Below are positions 20,189 through 30,350 of a stretch of DNA of 64,000 bases, piece by piece. The stretch is from Butyriboletus loyo (taxonomy: Eukaryota; Basidiomycota; Agaricomycetes; Boletales; Boletaceae), in contig JBBPSI010000143.1 of assembly GCA_038093515.1 (NCBI GenBank), forward strand, positions 1-64,000, given 5' to 3'. Under the pieces are notes generated by a model. It had not been told where the DNA came from. It was given only the letters and a program-made list of their open reading frames with translations, and made no database searches. The translations under genes were made by a program, and so were the position numbers. The first letter of the stretch is position 1. Every line of letters starts with the position of its first letter.

Positions 20189-21138
20189 CAGTTCGCCACT
20201 GGAATGCTGCAAGCTGCGGTGAAGCTTTGTGTACCCAATAAGTAAATCTGACTTACATCATGCCCTTGCTGATACCATGCAGGGGACATGTTAAGGCACC
20301 CCGCCAGCTCCGCATCCTGGCAGAAATAGCTCTCCTGCGTTCTCCAATTTTTACCTGCTTTTGATGCGGTGATACTCCTTGTGAGGGTGTTGCGGAGGTG
20401 CTGAAATGAGCTCCATACCATCTCCTATGGCTGCTATTCAAATGGCGGTGGAACTGGCAGGCCATGCATATGCACCTGGTTTGCCCTGCTCAATGCCTTC
20501 GGGAGATACCATGCAATGATATACCCCCTTTCATTGACTATCATAGCTGGCGCCGTCAATGACTGCCAAGACCTTCCATCCAGGTCCGATGTGAGATTCT
20601 GCTTTGATTCATATCTCAACACTGCATCCACTTCCCGCAGCGGATCAAATTCCGCCAGTGTGACTACCCAATAGATCAGCTGGTACCAGCTCCGATGTAT
20701 GATTATCTTACCTGGATGCTTGTATGCCTCCACTAAAGCATGCACCATCAAATCCGCCTTGCAGACTGTTTCCACAGAAATGTTGATGTTCAGAAGAATC
20801 TCCATTGGAACAGCAGTAGGTTGAATTTTGGCAGAGAATCGACCTTGCATATAAATCGAAATGTGATCCATGAGCTTGAGTGGGGACCTGGCTGGAGCCT
20901 CAGTGAAGGGTCGGGCAGAGGACATTGTGAGAATTCTATGAAACGACACTGGGAAGTAAATGCCATCCTCTGCCTGATTATAGAGCCATTCATCTCCAAG
21001 ACGACCAGGGTTTCAAGTCAAAGCAACCTAATGCGGCATGACTCCTATATATTCAAAATGCACCTGCCGCCCTGCATGTCCACAACCTGGCCAAGGAGTG
21101 CGATTAAATACATTTAGGTGGTAGCTCTTGGATAGAAG

Positions 21139-21333
21139 TCACCAGGCCTGCTCAAGCCTGTAGCGGAACAGCCCACACGTATGGAATGCCCCCCATTGAT
21201 CCCGAAGGGACCTGCCCATTGCTGCGGCGGAATGCCCAATATTAGCTATCTGCTTGCCATATCCTTCATTTAATGCTAGCTGCCACCCCTTCGGCGCTGC
21301 AAATCGCATTGCGGGCCCACCAGTATACACCAT
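21139..21333 (-). CDS. Possible upstream exon or gene fragment of the dioxygenase locus
   Basis: A 64-codon frame with protein-like composition (GGPAMRFAAPKGWQLALNEG then IANIGHSAAAMGRSL) on the same strand as the dioxygenase gene and about 190 bp upstream of its first modelled exon. It overlaps the start of a minisatellite. It could be a 5' exon; no splice junction could be fixed. Family not recognised. Confidence 0.3.
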   Translation of the reverse strand: MVYTGGPAMRFAAPKGWQLALNEGYGKQIANIGHSAAAMGRSLRDQWGAFHTCGLFRYRLEQAW

Positions 21334-21911
21334 GCCACCCTACCCGCCACCCTACCCGCCACCCCTCAGGCCCACCCGCCACACTCCTGCCAAGAGTATA
21401 CCTCTCTGCATGCCCCCTGTGGGCCCTCTCATTTGCAGTGCATTACCTCTATCTATACCTGGCAGGCCTGCTCATATGTACTGCAAATATGCCCGCAGGC
21501 CCTGTCTTCCCAAGCATATTTCCCCTATATACACCCCGCAGGCCCGCCCATATGTACCCCACATACACCTGCAGGCCCTCTCATCCACCCCGCAGTCTGT
21601 CTATGCCACCTGGCGGGCCCGCCAATATATACCTCACATACACCTGCTGCCCCTCTCATTCAAAGCACATTTCCCCTATATACACCTGGTGGGCCCACCC
21701 ATATATACCACATGTATACCTGCAGGCCCTGTTGTCAAAAGCACATTTCCCCCATATACACCTGGCAGGCCCAACCATATATACTGGAAATATGTTGGCA
21801 GGCCCTCTCGTCTATATCACATTTCCTCTATATACACCTGCGGGCCCCCTCGTCTACCCCACACTCTTACTATATACCCCCAGCGGGCCTACCCATATGT
21901 TGCATATATCC

Positions 21912-22729
21912 TGTTACGCTGGTAGCGCACAATAGCTAGCAAGCGAGCACTTATAGGGGCTCGAGCCTAATGAGGAAACTAGCCGACTCGCGTAGACGAC
22001 GCTATCGGGTGTCTTGCAAAGCAAGTGTCGGCGAGATCTTGTGTGGTGGCGACCAGACGAGATCGAGCAGGCTCTTATCGGCTTTATCGGCAAGAAGGGT
22101 ATATTGCTAGATTACTATGCACTTGGTAGATGCGTAGAATTAGCTAAAGAAATCGTACTACTCTAAGTACGAGCATATATACTGGAGGGTATCGTGCACA
22201 GACCGAGCTGTGCGTGGCAGCGAGGGCAAAGGGCTATGAGTCCGTCCGAGTCATAGCGGCGAAAGAAGAAGCGGCAAAGTGCCGGTAACGAGGGAGCTAT
22301 GCTCCGAGTAAGATGGCGACATCGTCAGCGAATAGGAAGAGCTGAAGGCGAAGCGACGATGTCCATGAGGTGAGCCCCACAGGGCGAAGGGTGCGCGAAC
22401 GGCGGAGCCCTTGGATACGGGTCTCGACGCGAAGGTACTGACGTGTCGTAATCTAGTCACGTGCTAGTCACGTGATGTAACAAATGTCATTGGATAAAGA
22501 AAAGAGGGACGCGACAGCTCAGCTGTGGGTCCGGCCCGACGGGGCGACGAGACAGGGGCTATCTCAGTGTAGCGACACTGAGACTTGCGGAACGACTGGA
22601 AAGTGGATGACGTCCACTAGGCGACTGGGGAGCGGGCGATGGGCGGCATCGCAAGGCGGCGGGGGCGGCAGGGACGCGTGAGTGTGGGAAAACGAGTGGC
22701 GGGGTACGCTTAGGGGTAAAACTGTAACA
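21912..22729. mobile_element. Solo LTR, family G820, target duplication TATCC
   Basis: 818 bp, TGTTACGC to CTGTAACA, flanked by TATCC at 21907-21911 and 22730-22734. It is nearly identical to the copy at 31086-31905. Confidence 0.95.
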
Positions 22730-22760
22730 TATCCCCCCTGTGGGCCCCCTTGTCTAAAGT

Positions 22761-23267
22761 TGTAACGATAGCAACGCACAGTCGAATGCCAGTATGAATA
22801 CAATGCCACAAGCGGTCCACAACAGTCGCAGGTATACACAAGTACCTGGCAGATGTAAACTGGAGTCTCAACTTAATCCTCAACTGTTGCCAGCGAATAG
22901 ACAAGTGGTTAAAACTAGGGAATCCTAGTCTAACCACAAGCCTTTATATATTGTACAGAAGTGCGCACAGACCATGCTGTGCGTGAGATGATCTACTATA
23001 CATGGATAGACTAAGGAAGAGAAGCGCGACGGTGATTAACCACACGAGGCACGGGGATCATAAAGAAGAGAAGTAAACGGAGATTAAATACATGTGTCGT
23101 GACGTCATAGAGTCTAGGCCTGGTCTAGGCCATGACATCATATGCTTAGTCAGCAAGGGATCACATGTAAGTTCCCATGATCACGTGCGCTATGTCACGT
23201 GACCTTTGAAGGTGAAAACGACTAAGTCCAAAGTGAAAGTGTACGAATAAATGTTATAATTATAACA
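22761..23267. mobile_element. Solo LTR, family G510, target duplication AAAGT
   Basis: 507 bp, TGTAACGA to TATAACA, flanked by AAAGT at 22756-22760 and 23268-23272. It matches the LTR of the left gypsy element. It lies only 31 bp from the previous solo LTR, in the same minisatellite. Confidence 0.95.
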
Positions 23268-23452
23268 AAAGTACATTCCTTCTATATATACCTGGCGGGC
23301 CTGCCCACATATACCACATGTACACCTGTGGGCCCTCCTGTCTAAAGTACATCCCTTCTATATACACATGGCAGGCCCCCCATATATACCATATGCCCAC
23401 ATGCAGGCCCTCCCATCTACCATACATTTCCTCTATATACACCTGGCGGGCC

Positions 23453-23572
23453 AATCCATCAATGCTGTGCTAAATTTCACCCAAGGGCCCACCCCAGGGT
23501 GGCCATATGCCAGGTGACATTGTCAACCTGGGGTGGCCATCTGCATAGGAAAATGTGACTACATGGGCTCAT
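23453..23572. repeat. About 120-bp repeat shared with 43584-43706
   Basis: The stretch from ATCCATCAATGC through GTGACTACATGGGCTC recurs at 43584-43706 with a handful of changes. Both copies sit at the edge of tandem arrays, so it may be an end of a non-autonomous element or a former satellite unit. Confidence 0.75.
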
Positions 23573-23954
23573 CCATTAGAAAGAAATGCAACAACAGGCC
23601 TAGAATAAAGACGAGTACCCCCTGACAAACCCATCCATGACACAACGTAAATAAAAAGATGAGTTGAACAGTTAATCCCAACTTCCCACAATGAGACAAC
23701 GAACAAGATAGATGGAAATACTAACCATAATGCCTCGGCAACACAACACACCAAACACAAACCACACGCTACCCATGGAACAAATGTCATGCCAAACGGA
23801 TCACCACTCCCAATAAATCGCCAAAACTCCCGAGACAAACCGTGAGCGTCCACCCCAAATGTACACAATACCAAGCCCAACCCACCTGCCACGTTCAGGC
23901 AAGTGTCACGCCCAACTGTATAAACTGTCTGATAATCCACCATAACTAATACAG

Positions 23955-25437
23955 ATGTCCTCCCCACAATTCCAACACCCCCATTGTGAACCACGTCTCC
24001 AATACACTCCCACCCTGCCCAGAGGATTCCCAGATATCTGCTACACCAATGGGGATCAACCCCTAGACCACATGGACGATGACTCCAAAGTCCACTGGAT
24101 CACCACCCCCCATCCAAAAGCCTTGATCCAAGTCTTCGGTTTCAACAGCGACCCGTACTCAGGAAGGACAGAACTACTCCTCTACCTCCTGTACACACAC
24201 ACCACCAATGCCCTGGCAATACCCCCCCTAAACTGCCCCAACATCCTCTGTTGAAACGGTAGTGTTCTATTTTTGTATTTCACTTACAGCCACTATGTTT
24301 CTAGACGAGTCTATATGACATCATTGTCTAGACTCTGTCACACTTATCACATTACAAATAGCTCTTATTGTGCTATTGGACGATATGCTTAGTCTTATCT
24401 CTTATCTCTATCATATCATCATGTATTTCATACTATACCTTATATAGGTACTATACAGAACACAAGTACAAACACTCATGTACTGTATATAAGACAGCCC
24501 TTATGGCTTGTTGCTTTTCTCTAGATCTTTCAGTTCTATCATCACTACTGCGATATCTCTAAGTTGAGCCTTGCTCCTTATACTCTTTCAAGTACTCTGT
24601 TTGCGATACTCTCACTCTCGTATTATCAGTGAGTCTTTCCACTGATAGGTTTACCCTTGCATCCTTCGTTGCCCTCGGTGCGCCTGCTTGGACTTTACCA
24701 ATTCCGAAATCCTCCCCCCAGTGTCCCAAAACCCAAAAACCATGCACCAACCACCACACAAATCCTTCCTACTGAAGGACATCTCCACCTTGCACCTTGA
24801 ACAACTCCTTAAACAATGCATCTGGTCCTTTAAAGATATCACCTTCCACATCCTGGACTTCCCCCCTCACGACAATAGACTATACCTAGTCACCTTCTCC
24901 GCAAACAACGAAATGACCCCTGAAAAAATCCTCTCTACCATCTGCCACAGCTGGTTCCAGTCCCCAGCGCTGGAACAGCTACTCTCCCAACAAGACCTAA
25001 CATGAATGTCCCCCTACATGGTCAGGGCTATAGACAAACTGCACAACTCCATAACAGCAACCAGACTGGCCTTCGACCCAGACACCCCATCACCACTGAA
25101 CATCATCAGCATCACCACAGTGAACCCGTCACCATCGCCATCCACATGGATCAACATATGCCAACTCGTCCAATCCTTACCACTCACAAGCCTCCACCAA
25201 AAGACCCCCATACAGATAATACCGATGATGACATGTGCCACTTGCCACAGCACCACACACTCAGCCCCCTCATGCCCCTTCAAATCAGTACCGTTATGGA
25301 ACAGCCCTCGTCACACACGTCTCAGACCCAACCCCATTACTGTCCAACTAAGCAATATCATGATAGACGAATGCCTTAAGGAAAGACATGAGGCAGAACT
25401 GGACAGACTACGCAAGTTAGAATCGATGTATGGTTAA
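23955..25437 (+). pseudogene. LINE ORF1-like protein, first copy, interrupted by a copia solo LTR
   Basis: After removing the LTR (24249-24709) and one TCCTC copy the frame runs 338 codons, broken once by TGA at 25003-25005 (CGA would restore Arg). The C-terminal part contains CATCHSTTHSAPSCPF, a CX2CX4HX4C knuckle. ORF1 proteins of LINEs bind element RNA. Its layout (alpha/beta region, then a WINICQLV helix, then the knuckle) parallels the next ORF. Confidence 0.65.
24249..24709 (+). mobile_element. Solo Ty1/copia-type LTR (family C450), target duplication TCCTC
   Basis: 461 bp, TGTTGAAACGG to CCAATTCCGAAA, flanked by TCCTC at 24244-24248 and 24710-24714. It is assigned to copia because the same LTR follows copia RNase H at 35058. 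The unusual LTR end (AAA rather than CA) is confirmed by the duplication. Confidence 0.93.
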
Positions 25438-25571
25438 ATGTCCGTCCCAGTTTTCAAATACAGAACCAACCAAATCGAATCAGAGATAATGTCCATGCGG
25501 TATACAACACATGATAAAAAGATAAAACCAAGACCCGCTACCCAATACCCTGTCCACTCATCTCTCCAAAA

Positions 25572-27056
25572 ATGACTGGCCCACAATGTACCCAGAAATC
25601 CAGTGCTGCACCCCGAACTCCCTACACCAACCTAGGACTCGGAAATCACCAGTTTTTCTCCCCATCCTTTGCGGACACCAGCACAGATGACGACAAATCC
25701 CCAACTGGAAGCCTCACCAATACACTGTCCCCATCCCCTCGCATCTCTATAATGCCACAAAATGAACCCATGTCCACCCCATCCCCCACTACAGCCCTTT
25801 CCCTGGAAGAGGACATCGTAATTGATGAACTGGACTTGCCAACCCAAGAACAAGGAATACAAGAATCAATGCACGCCCCCAGTGGGAATGACCAACAGGA
25901 ACTACAAATGGACACATCCCAACCCCCCACTACCCATCCTCGCAGCAGTACCTCATCATTCCGAATCCACCCACCCGCAATGACAAACTCACCCCAACCA
26001 GACGAAGAAGCGCAAACAAGGGAATTCCTAGCTGTCAGCAGAAGCAACCGCAGTGCCATGGCACAACACTTCCTGGCCAGTATATCGAACTCTCACGGCT
26101 CCAAATTTACGAGCACCCCAGAAAAAGGTTTCCCGACCATAGAACTTATCAGTGCTATGGAACTCATCGAAAACCTTGACCATAACCTCCTGGAGAAGTG
26201 GTTCCAAACAAACGACCCAAAATTCCTCATCCCCCCCTTCGTGTGGTCAGGATAGAACCTGATGAAAGAAGCCCCCATCCTAGCTGGGAAGTTCTGCTCA
26301 ACCATCACTGAAATAGCGATCGTCGCCAAACACCTGGACACCCAGGTGCACATCTCACCCCCTAGCCCACCCCCACACCACACTGGTCCCCTCCCAAACG
26401 TGTTCCTAGTCTCCAACATCCCCCGTGCAGTTGCAGACATCATCATACGAGAACAAATATGGTCTACCCAAACCATCACTTTCGAAGTGAGACCCCTGAC
26501 AGTCACAACCCCACCAGCACTCCTACTTTGCCTTGGGGGCTTCACAACCCATGACAAAAATGTAGTACGCAAAATGACAAAGCACGTATGGTCACAGCAG
26601 GACATCCAGAACATGATGGAAACCATTACACAACAACACGGCCCAGCGTATGCATCCAACAAATCCAGACCCCAACTCCTCGCCACCATCAATACATTCA
26701 TTAATACAGTGGATATAGAATGCATCGATTTCAAGATCACGGGAGGAATACTAACACCCCGCTTCAACATTCTGTCCAATGCACCCCCCTCCTCTAATGC
26801 TTCTGCATGGACGAAAATCTGGATCATGCTGGCGGCATTACAGTACCCATCCGAGATGGATGGTACAGGCATCTCCACCCACCTCGCCCCCTGCCTCATA
26901 TGCCATTCCTACACCCACCCCACGGGCATGTGCCCTTTCGCAGCGATCCTGGGTTGGAATGGTCCGAAGCCTCGTACCAGGCAACAAACGCAAATGTGGG
27001 GGAAACAGAGGCCACGAAGCACAGGTACACTAAACTACGAACCACCATACAATTGA
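25572..27056 (+). pseudogene. LINE ORF1-like protein, second copy
   Basis: A single frame of 494 codons is broken once by TAG at 26253-26255 (CAG, Gln, by C-to-T). The N-terminal half is Ser/Thr/Pro-rich and acidic. The C-terminal half has an RRM-like alternation of strands and helices, a WTKIWIMLAALQYPSE helix and a CLICHSYTHPTGMCPF knuckle (CX2CX4HX4C) followed by a basic tail. It is similar in plan to the ORF just upstream, so this LINE has two tandem ORF1-type proteins or two LINE remnants lie end to end. Confidence 0.65.
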
Positions 27057-27120
27057 ACAGAAATCCCTACAAAATACCATAGTACACTGTATACTGTAAC
27101 AAGAATTCACCACTGTGCCC

Positions 27121-27548
27121 TGTTACGCTGGGCGCTAACAACTAGAACAGTGAGGCGGCACTCTGGAGTAGCCGCAGGACTCGTGAAGCGTTTCTGAGCT
27201 GGGTCTCAGACTATGTCTTAGTGCGCATACTAAGAGTCTGGAAGGAAACTAATTGCTAGCAGAAGACTGCGTAGAACTAGATAATGTACATGGAAGTAAA
27301 GACCAGGTCTTTATACTACTGGGGTCTGCGCACAGACCATGTGCCCAATCGGGTCATAAGGGTAAAAGATGAAAGTGGAAGGAATACTCTAGAAGCTTCC
27401 GGAGTATGAGAGAAATGGTGTCTGTGCACGGGAAGTGATGACTAAGCTAGAACAGTTTTTTTACCGTTCAAAGGGAACTAGCAAAAGGCTAGGCGAATGT
27501 AGTAGTCCAAGTGGTAGTGGAGAGAAAAAGTATACCACTACCGTAACA
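27121..27548. mobile_element. Solo LTR, family G425
   Basis: 428 bp, TGTTACGC to CCGTAACA, with flanks TGCCC (27116-27120) and CGCCC (27549-27553), a target duplication with one mismatch. It is similar to the LTRs of the complete element at 13109-20188. Confidence 0.9.
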
Positions 27549-27711
27549 CGCCCCAACTGTCTATGGGTAATCACCTGGCCTGGGAGCGATCTGTAGCCCA
27601 CATTTACTGACCAGTAATGGGACAGGAAAGCTACAGCCCCACCATCGACACACAAACGGAGACCTATTTAGGTCTGGATGAACTGTTGAGTAGGACCCAA
27701 AGTCAACTGGC

Positions 27712-28209
27712 TGTTATGAGACAACGATGTTATCAAGTCACACGGGGTTCCGCAACTGTCACAGTGCTACACAAGTACTGGCAAGGTGTAATGAGGATAG
27801 CTCAAGCCTTAATCTCTCAACTGTTGCCAGCGAATAAGACAAGTGGTTAAAGCTAGGGAATCCTAGCCGCAACCACAAGCCCCTTTATATTACAAGGGAA
27901 TGCGCACAGACCAAGCAGTGCATGAGACTAGTTACTATACAAGTATATACGAAGTGAGTCACAGGTCGACGATGATGAGAAATAGAAGTCGACGGTGATC
28001 AAAAAGAAGAGAAGCAAACGGAGATTAAATACATGAGGCGTGATGTCATAGAGTCTGGACCAGTCTGGACCATAACATCATATGCTTAGTCAGCCTGTGG
28101 TCACATGTATAATCCCACGATCACGTGCGTGAAGTCACGTGACCTTTGAAAGAGAAATATGATGAAGTCCAAACGCAAAAGATAGTTATAAGAGATACGA
28201 TTATAACAC
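27712..28209. mobile_element. Solo LTR, family G500B, target duplication CTGGC
   Basis: 498 bp, TGTTATGA to ATTATAACA, flanked by CTGGC at 27707-27711 and 28210-28214. It is nearly identical to the LTR at 29843-30339 and a distant relative of family G510 (shared AACTGTTGCCAGCGAATA and CTAGGGAATCCTA blocks). Confidence 0.94.
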
Positions 28210-28562
28210 TGGCTAGCAAAGAGACCAACAGAATCTCTAAGCAATCCATGAGACACCATTCCCGCAATAGCCAGTAGCTACCCCTGGCCTGTGGAACATG
28301 TCATACCGTGTGGCTAAGTACTCTGACATAACGAAAACACCACACTCAATCCAATTAACACTGTAGAGACTATACCTGGCAATGGTTCAAGCATCTCTGA
28401 GAGTTGAGGAGACCGCCCGGTAACTGCCCCAGCTCCCTCCGAGGATACCCATAGAGATTACAGAGGCAGACCCTGCACTATCCACAATCGAACCCAGCCC
28501 CAACAAAGAGCAGCCCCACCCAGCACAAACCATACACCCCTAGCTACAACCAGAACACACCC

Positions 28563-29842
28563 ACAATGCTCAAGAGCAAACATCCTAATCACATTGCTGA
28601 ACATCAAAGGCTGAGCGTCACTGTTACGCTGGGGTGCGAAACAACTAGCAGCGAGCACTTGAATAGGGGCTCGAGCCTAATCGGGAAGATGGCCGACTCG
28701 CGTAGACGACGCTATCGGGCTTCTGCAGAGCAAGTGTCGGCGAGATGTCGTATGGCGGAGACCAGACGAGATCGAGCTTGAGCTTATCGGCTCTATCGGC
28801 AGAATGGGTATAGGCTAGATTGCTAGGCACTTGATGAATGCGTAGAATTAGCTAAAGAACTCGTACTACTCTAAGTACGATCTTATATACTGAAGGGTAT
28901 CGTGCACAGACCGAGCTGTGCGTGGCAGCGAGGGCAAAGGGCTATGAGTCCGTCCGAGTCATAGCGGCGAAAGAAGGAAGCGGCAAAGTGCCGGTAACGA
29001 GGGAGCTATGCTCCGAGTAAGATGGCGACATCGTCAGCGAATAGGAAGAGCTGAAGGCGAAGCGACGATGTCCATGAGGCGAGCCCCACAGGGCGAAGGG
29101 TGCGCGAACGGCGGAGCCCTTGGATACGGGTCTCGACGCGAAGGTACTGACGCGTCGTAATCTAGTCACGTGCTAGTCACGTGATGTAAGAAATGTCATT
29201 GGTCAAAATAAGAGGGACGCGACAGCTCAGCTGAAGGTCCGGCCCGACGGGGCGAGAAGACAGGGGCTATCTCGGTGCAACGGCACAGAGACTCGCAGGG
29301 GCAACCGGGGAAGTGGATAACGTCCACTAGGCGACTAAGGAGCGGGCGATGGGCGGCATCGCGAGGCGGCGGGGGCGGCGGGGACGCGTAAGCGTGGGAA
29401 AACGAGTGGCGGGGTACGCTTAGGGGTAAAACTGTAACAGTCACCAAACTGCGGACCCAGCCCAGTCTCTAAATGGACGACGATCCACCAAGTACTACGG
29501 GAAAAAAAATAGGTATACTGTGCCTACAGGAGACCCACCTAGATGAAACTCATGTCCAACAAATCGAGTCCCTCTTTGGACGCAGACTACAAATCATACA
29601 CTCACAACCAACAAATAACCCAATGACAATGGCGAGAGTAATGATAGTACTGAACAAGGAACTCATCTCCCCATCCAAAATACAAATGACCGTCCTAATA
29701 CCCGGGAGAGCTATGGTATCATCAATAACCTGGCATAACAACCAAATCTTAACCATTGCTAACATATACGCCCCGAACTCACCTCATGCACACGCCCCCT
29801 TCTGGACTGAGATTGAAAATAAATACCACCAACACCCTCTAT
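28563..29842 (+). pseudogene. LINE ORF2 fragment: AP-type endonuclease domain
   Basis: Sequence before the solo LTR (ILITLLNIKG) joins sequence after it and continues to IGILCLQETHLDE, MIVLNKELIS, LIPGRAM and IYAPNSPHAHAPFWTEIE. These are motifs of the endonuclease/exonuclease/phosphatase fold that nicks target DNA in LINEs. Breaks: TGA at 28612-28614 (Arg by CGA), the solo LTR, and a one-base frame slip in the run of eight A near 29512. It ends where the gypsy LTR begins at 29843, so reverse transcriptase is missing. Confidence 0.75.
28622..29439. mobile_element. Solo LTR, family G820, target duplication GTCAC
   Basis: 818 bp flanked by GTCAC at 28617-28621 and 29440-29444, inserted in the start of LINE ORF2. 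Confidence 0.95.
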
Positions 29843-30339
29843 TGTTACGAGACAACGATGTTATCAAGTCACACAGGGTTCCGCAACTGTTGCAGTTATA
29901 CACAGTAACTGGCGAGGTATAATGAGGATAGCTCAGGCCTTAATCTCTCAACTGTTGCCAGCGAATAAGACAAGTGGTTAAAGCTAGGGAATCCTAGCCG
30001 CAACCACAAGCCCTTTTATATTACAAGGGAATGCGCACAGACCAAGCAGTGCGTGAGACTAGTTACTATACAAGTATATATGAAGTGAGTCACGGGTCGA
30101 CGATGATGGAAAATAGAAGTCGACGGTGATCAAAAAGAAGAGAAGCAAACGGAGATTAAATACATGAGGCGTGACGTCATAGAGTCTGGGCCAGTCTGGA
30201 CCATGACATCATATGCTTAGTCAGCCTGTGGTCACATGTATAATCCCACAATCACGTGCGTGAAGTCACGTGACCTTTGAAAGAGAAATATGATGAAGTC
30301 CAAATGCAAAAGATGGTTATAAGAGATACGATTATAACA
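29843..30339 (-). repeat. 3' LTR of the truncated gypsy element (family G500B)
   Basis: 497 bp, edges set by comparison with the solo copy at 27712-28209. Flanks TCTAT and CCTCC differ, as expected when one side is element interior. Confidence 0.92.
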
Positions 30340-30350
30340 CCTCCCCCCCC

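Larger units (their letters stand above)
12555..20949 (-). pseudogene. TET/JBP-like 2-oxoglutarate Fe(II) dioxygenase gene, split by a gypsy element
   Basis: Exons modelled on the minus strand are 20949-20476, 20424-20257 and 20206-20189, then, after the inserted element, 13103-12555. Introns 20425-20475 (51 bp) and 20207-20256 (50 bp) are GT-AG, and the frame is continuous once the 7,080-bp element and one CAGTT copy are removed. The C-terminal part carries HLD (12834-12842, the HxD iron motif), a Pro-Gly-Thr turn, a second His (12690-12692) and an AWYMQDKVH stretch. This matches the KDZ-associated TET/JBP family, whose members oxidise 5-methylcytosine in DNA. At 12663-12665 a His (CAC) sits where I expect the 2-oxoglutarate-binding Arg, so the enzyme may have been dead even before insertion. 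A further intron starting GTAAGATAAT inside exon 1 is possible, and the start is uncertain. Confidence 0.72.
21340..23460. repeat. Minisatellite of about 76-77 bp units, interrupted by two solo LTRs
   Basis: Diverged copies of a unit containing CATTTCCCCTATATACACCT, a GGCGGGCCC-like core and CAGGCCCTC recur at 21340-21911, 22730-22760 and 23268-23460. The interruptions are LTR insertions with clean target duplications. All three plus-strand frames are open over part of the array, giving false Pro/Tyr-rich ORFs. Confidence 0.85.
23573..29842 (+). mobile_element. Non-LTR retrotransposon (LINE), multiply interrupted, 3' end missing
   Basis: Two CCHC-bearing ORF1-type frames are followed by the N-terminal endonuclease domain of ORF2, all on the plus strand. 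Solo LTRs sit at 24249, 27121, 27712 and 28622, and a gypsy element cuts the endonuclease at 29843, so reverse transcriptase is absent. The left edge is placed after the shared 120-bp repeat and is approximate. Sequence at 27549-27711 and 28210-28562 is LINE spacer without a convincing frame. Confidence 0.75.

Noticed and set aside
21254..21939. Three overlapping 168-223 aa plus-strand Pro/Tyr-rich frames
   Set aside because: All come from the 76-bp minisatellite, whose units lack stops in several frames.
28942..29169. A 65-75 aa minus-strand frame (TRLRRVSTFASRPVSKGSAV) recurring near 5232, 22251, 28942 and 31408, which looks like a conserved small protein family
   Set aside because: Every copy lies inside a G820 LTR. 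The conservation is that of the repeat, and frames differ between copies.
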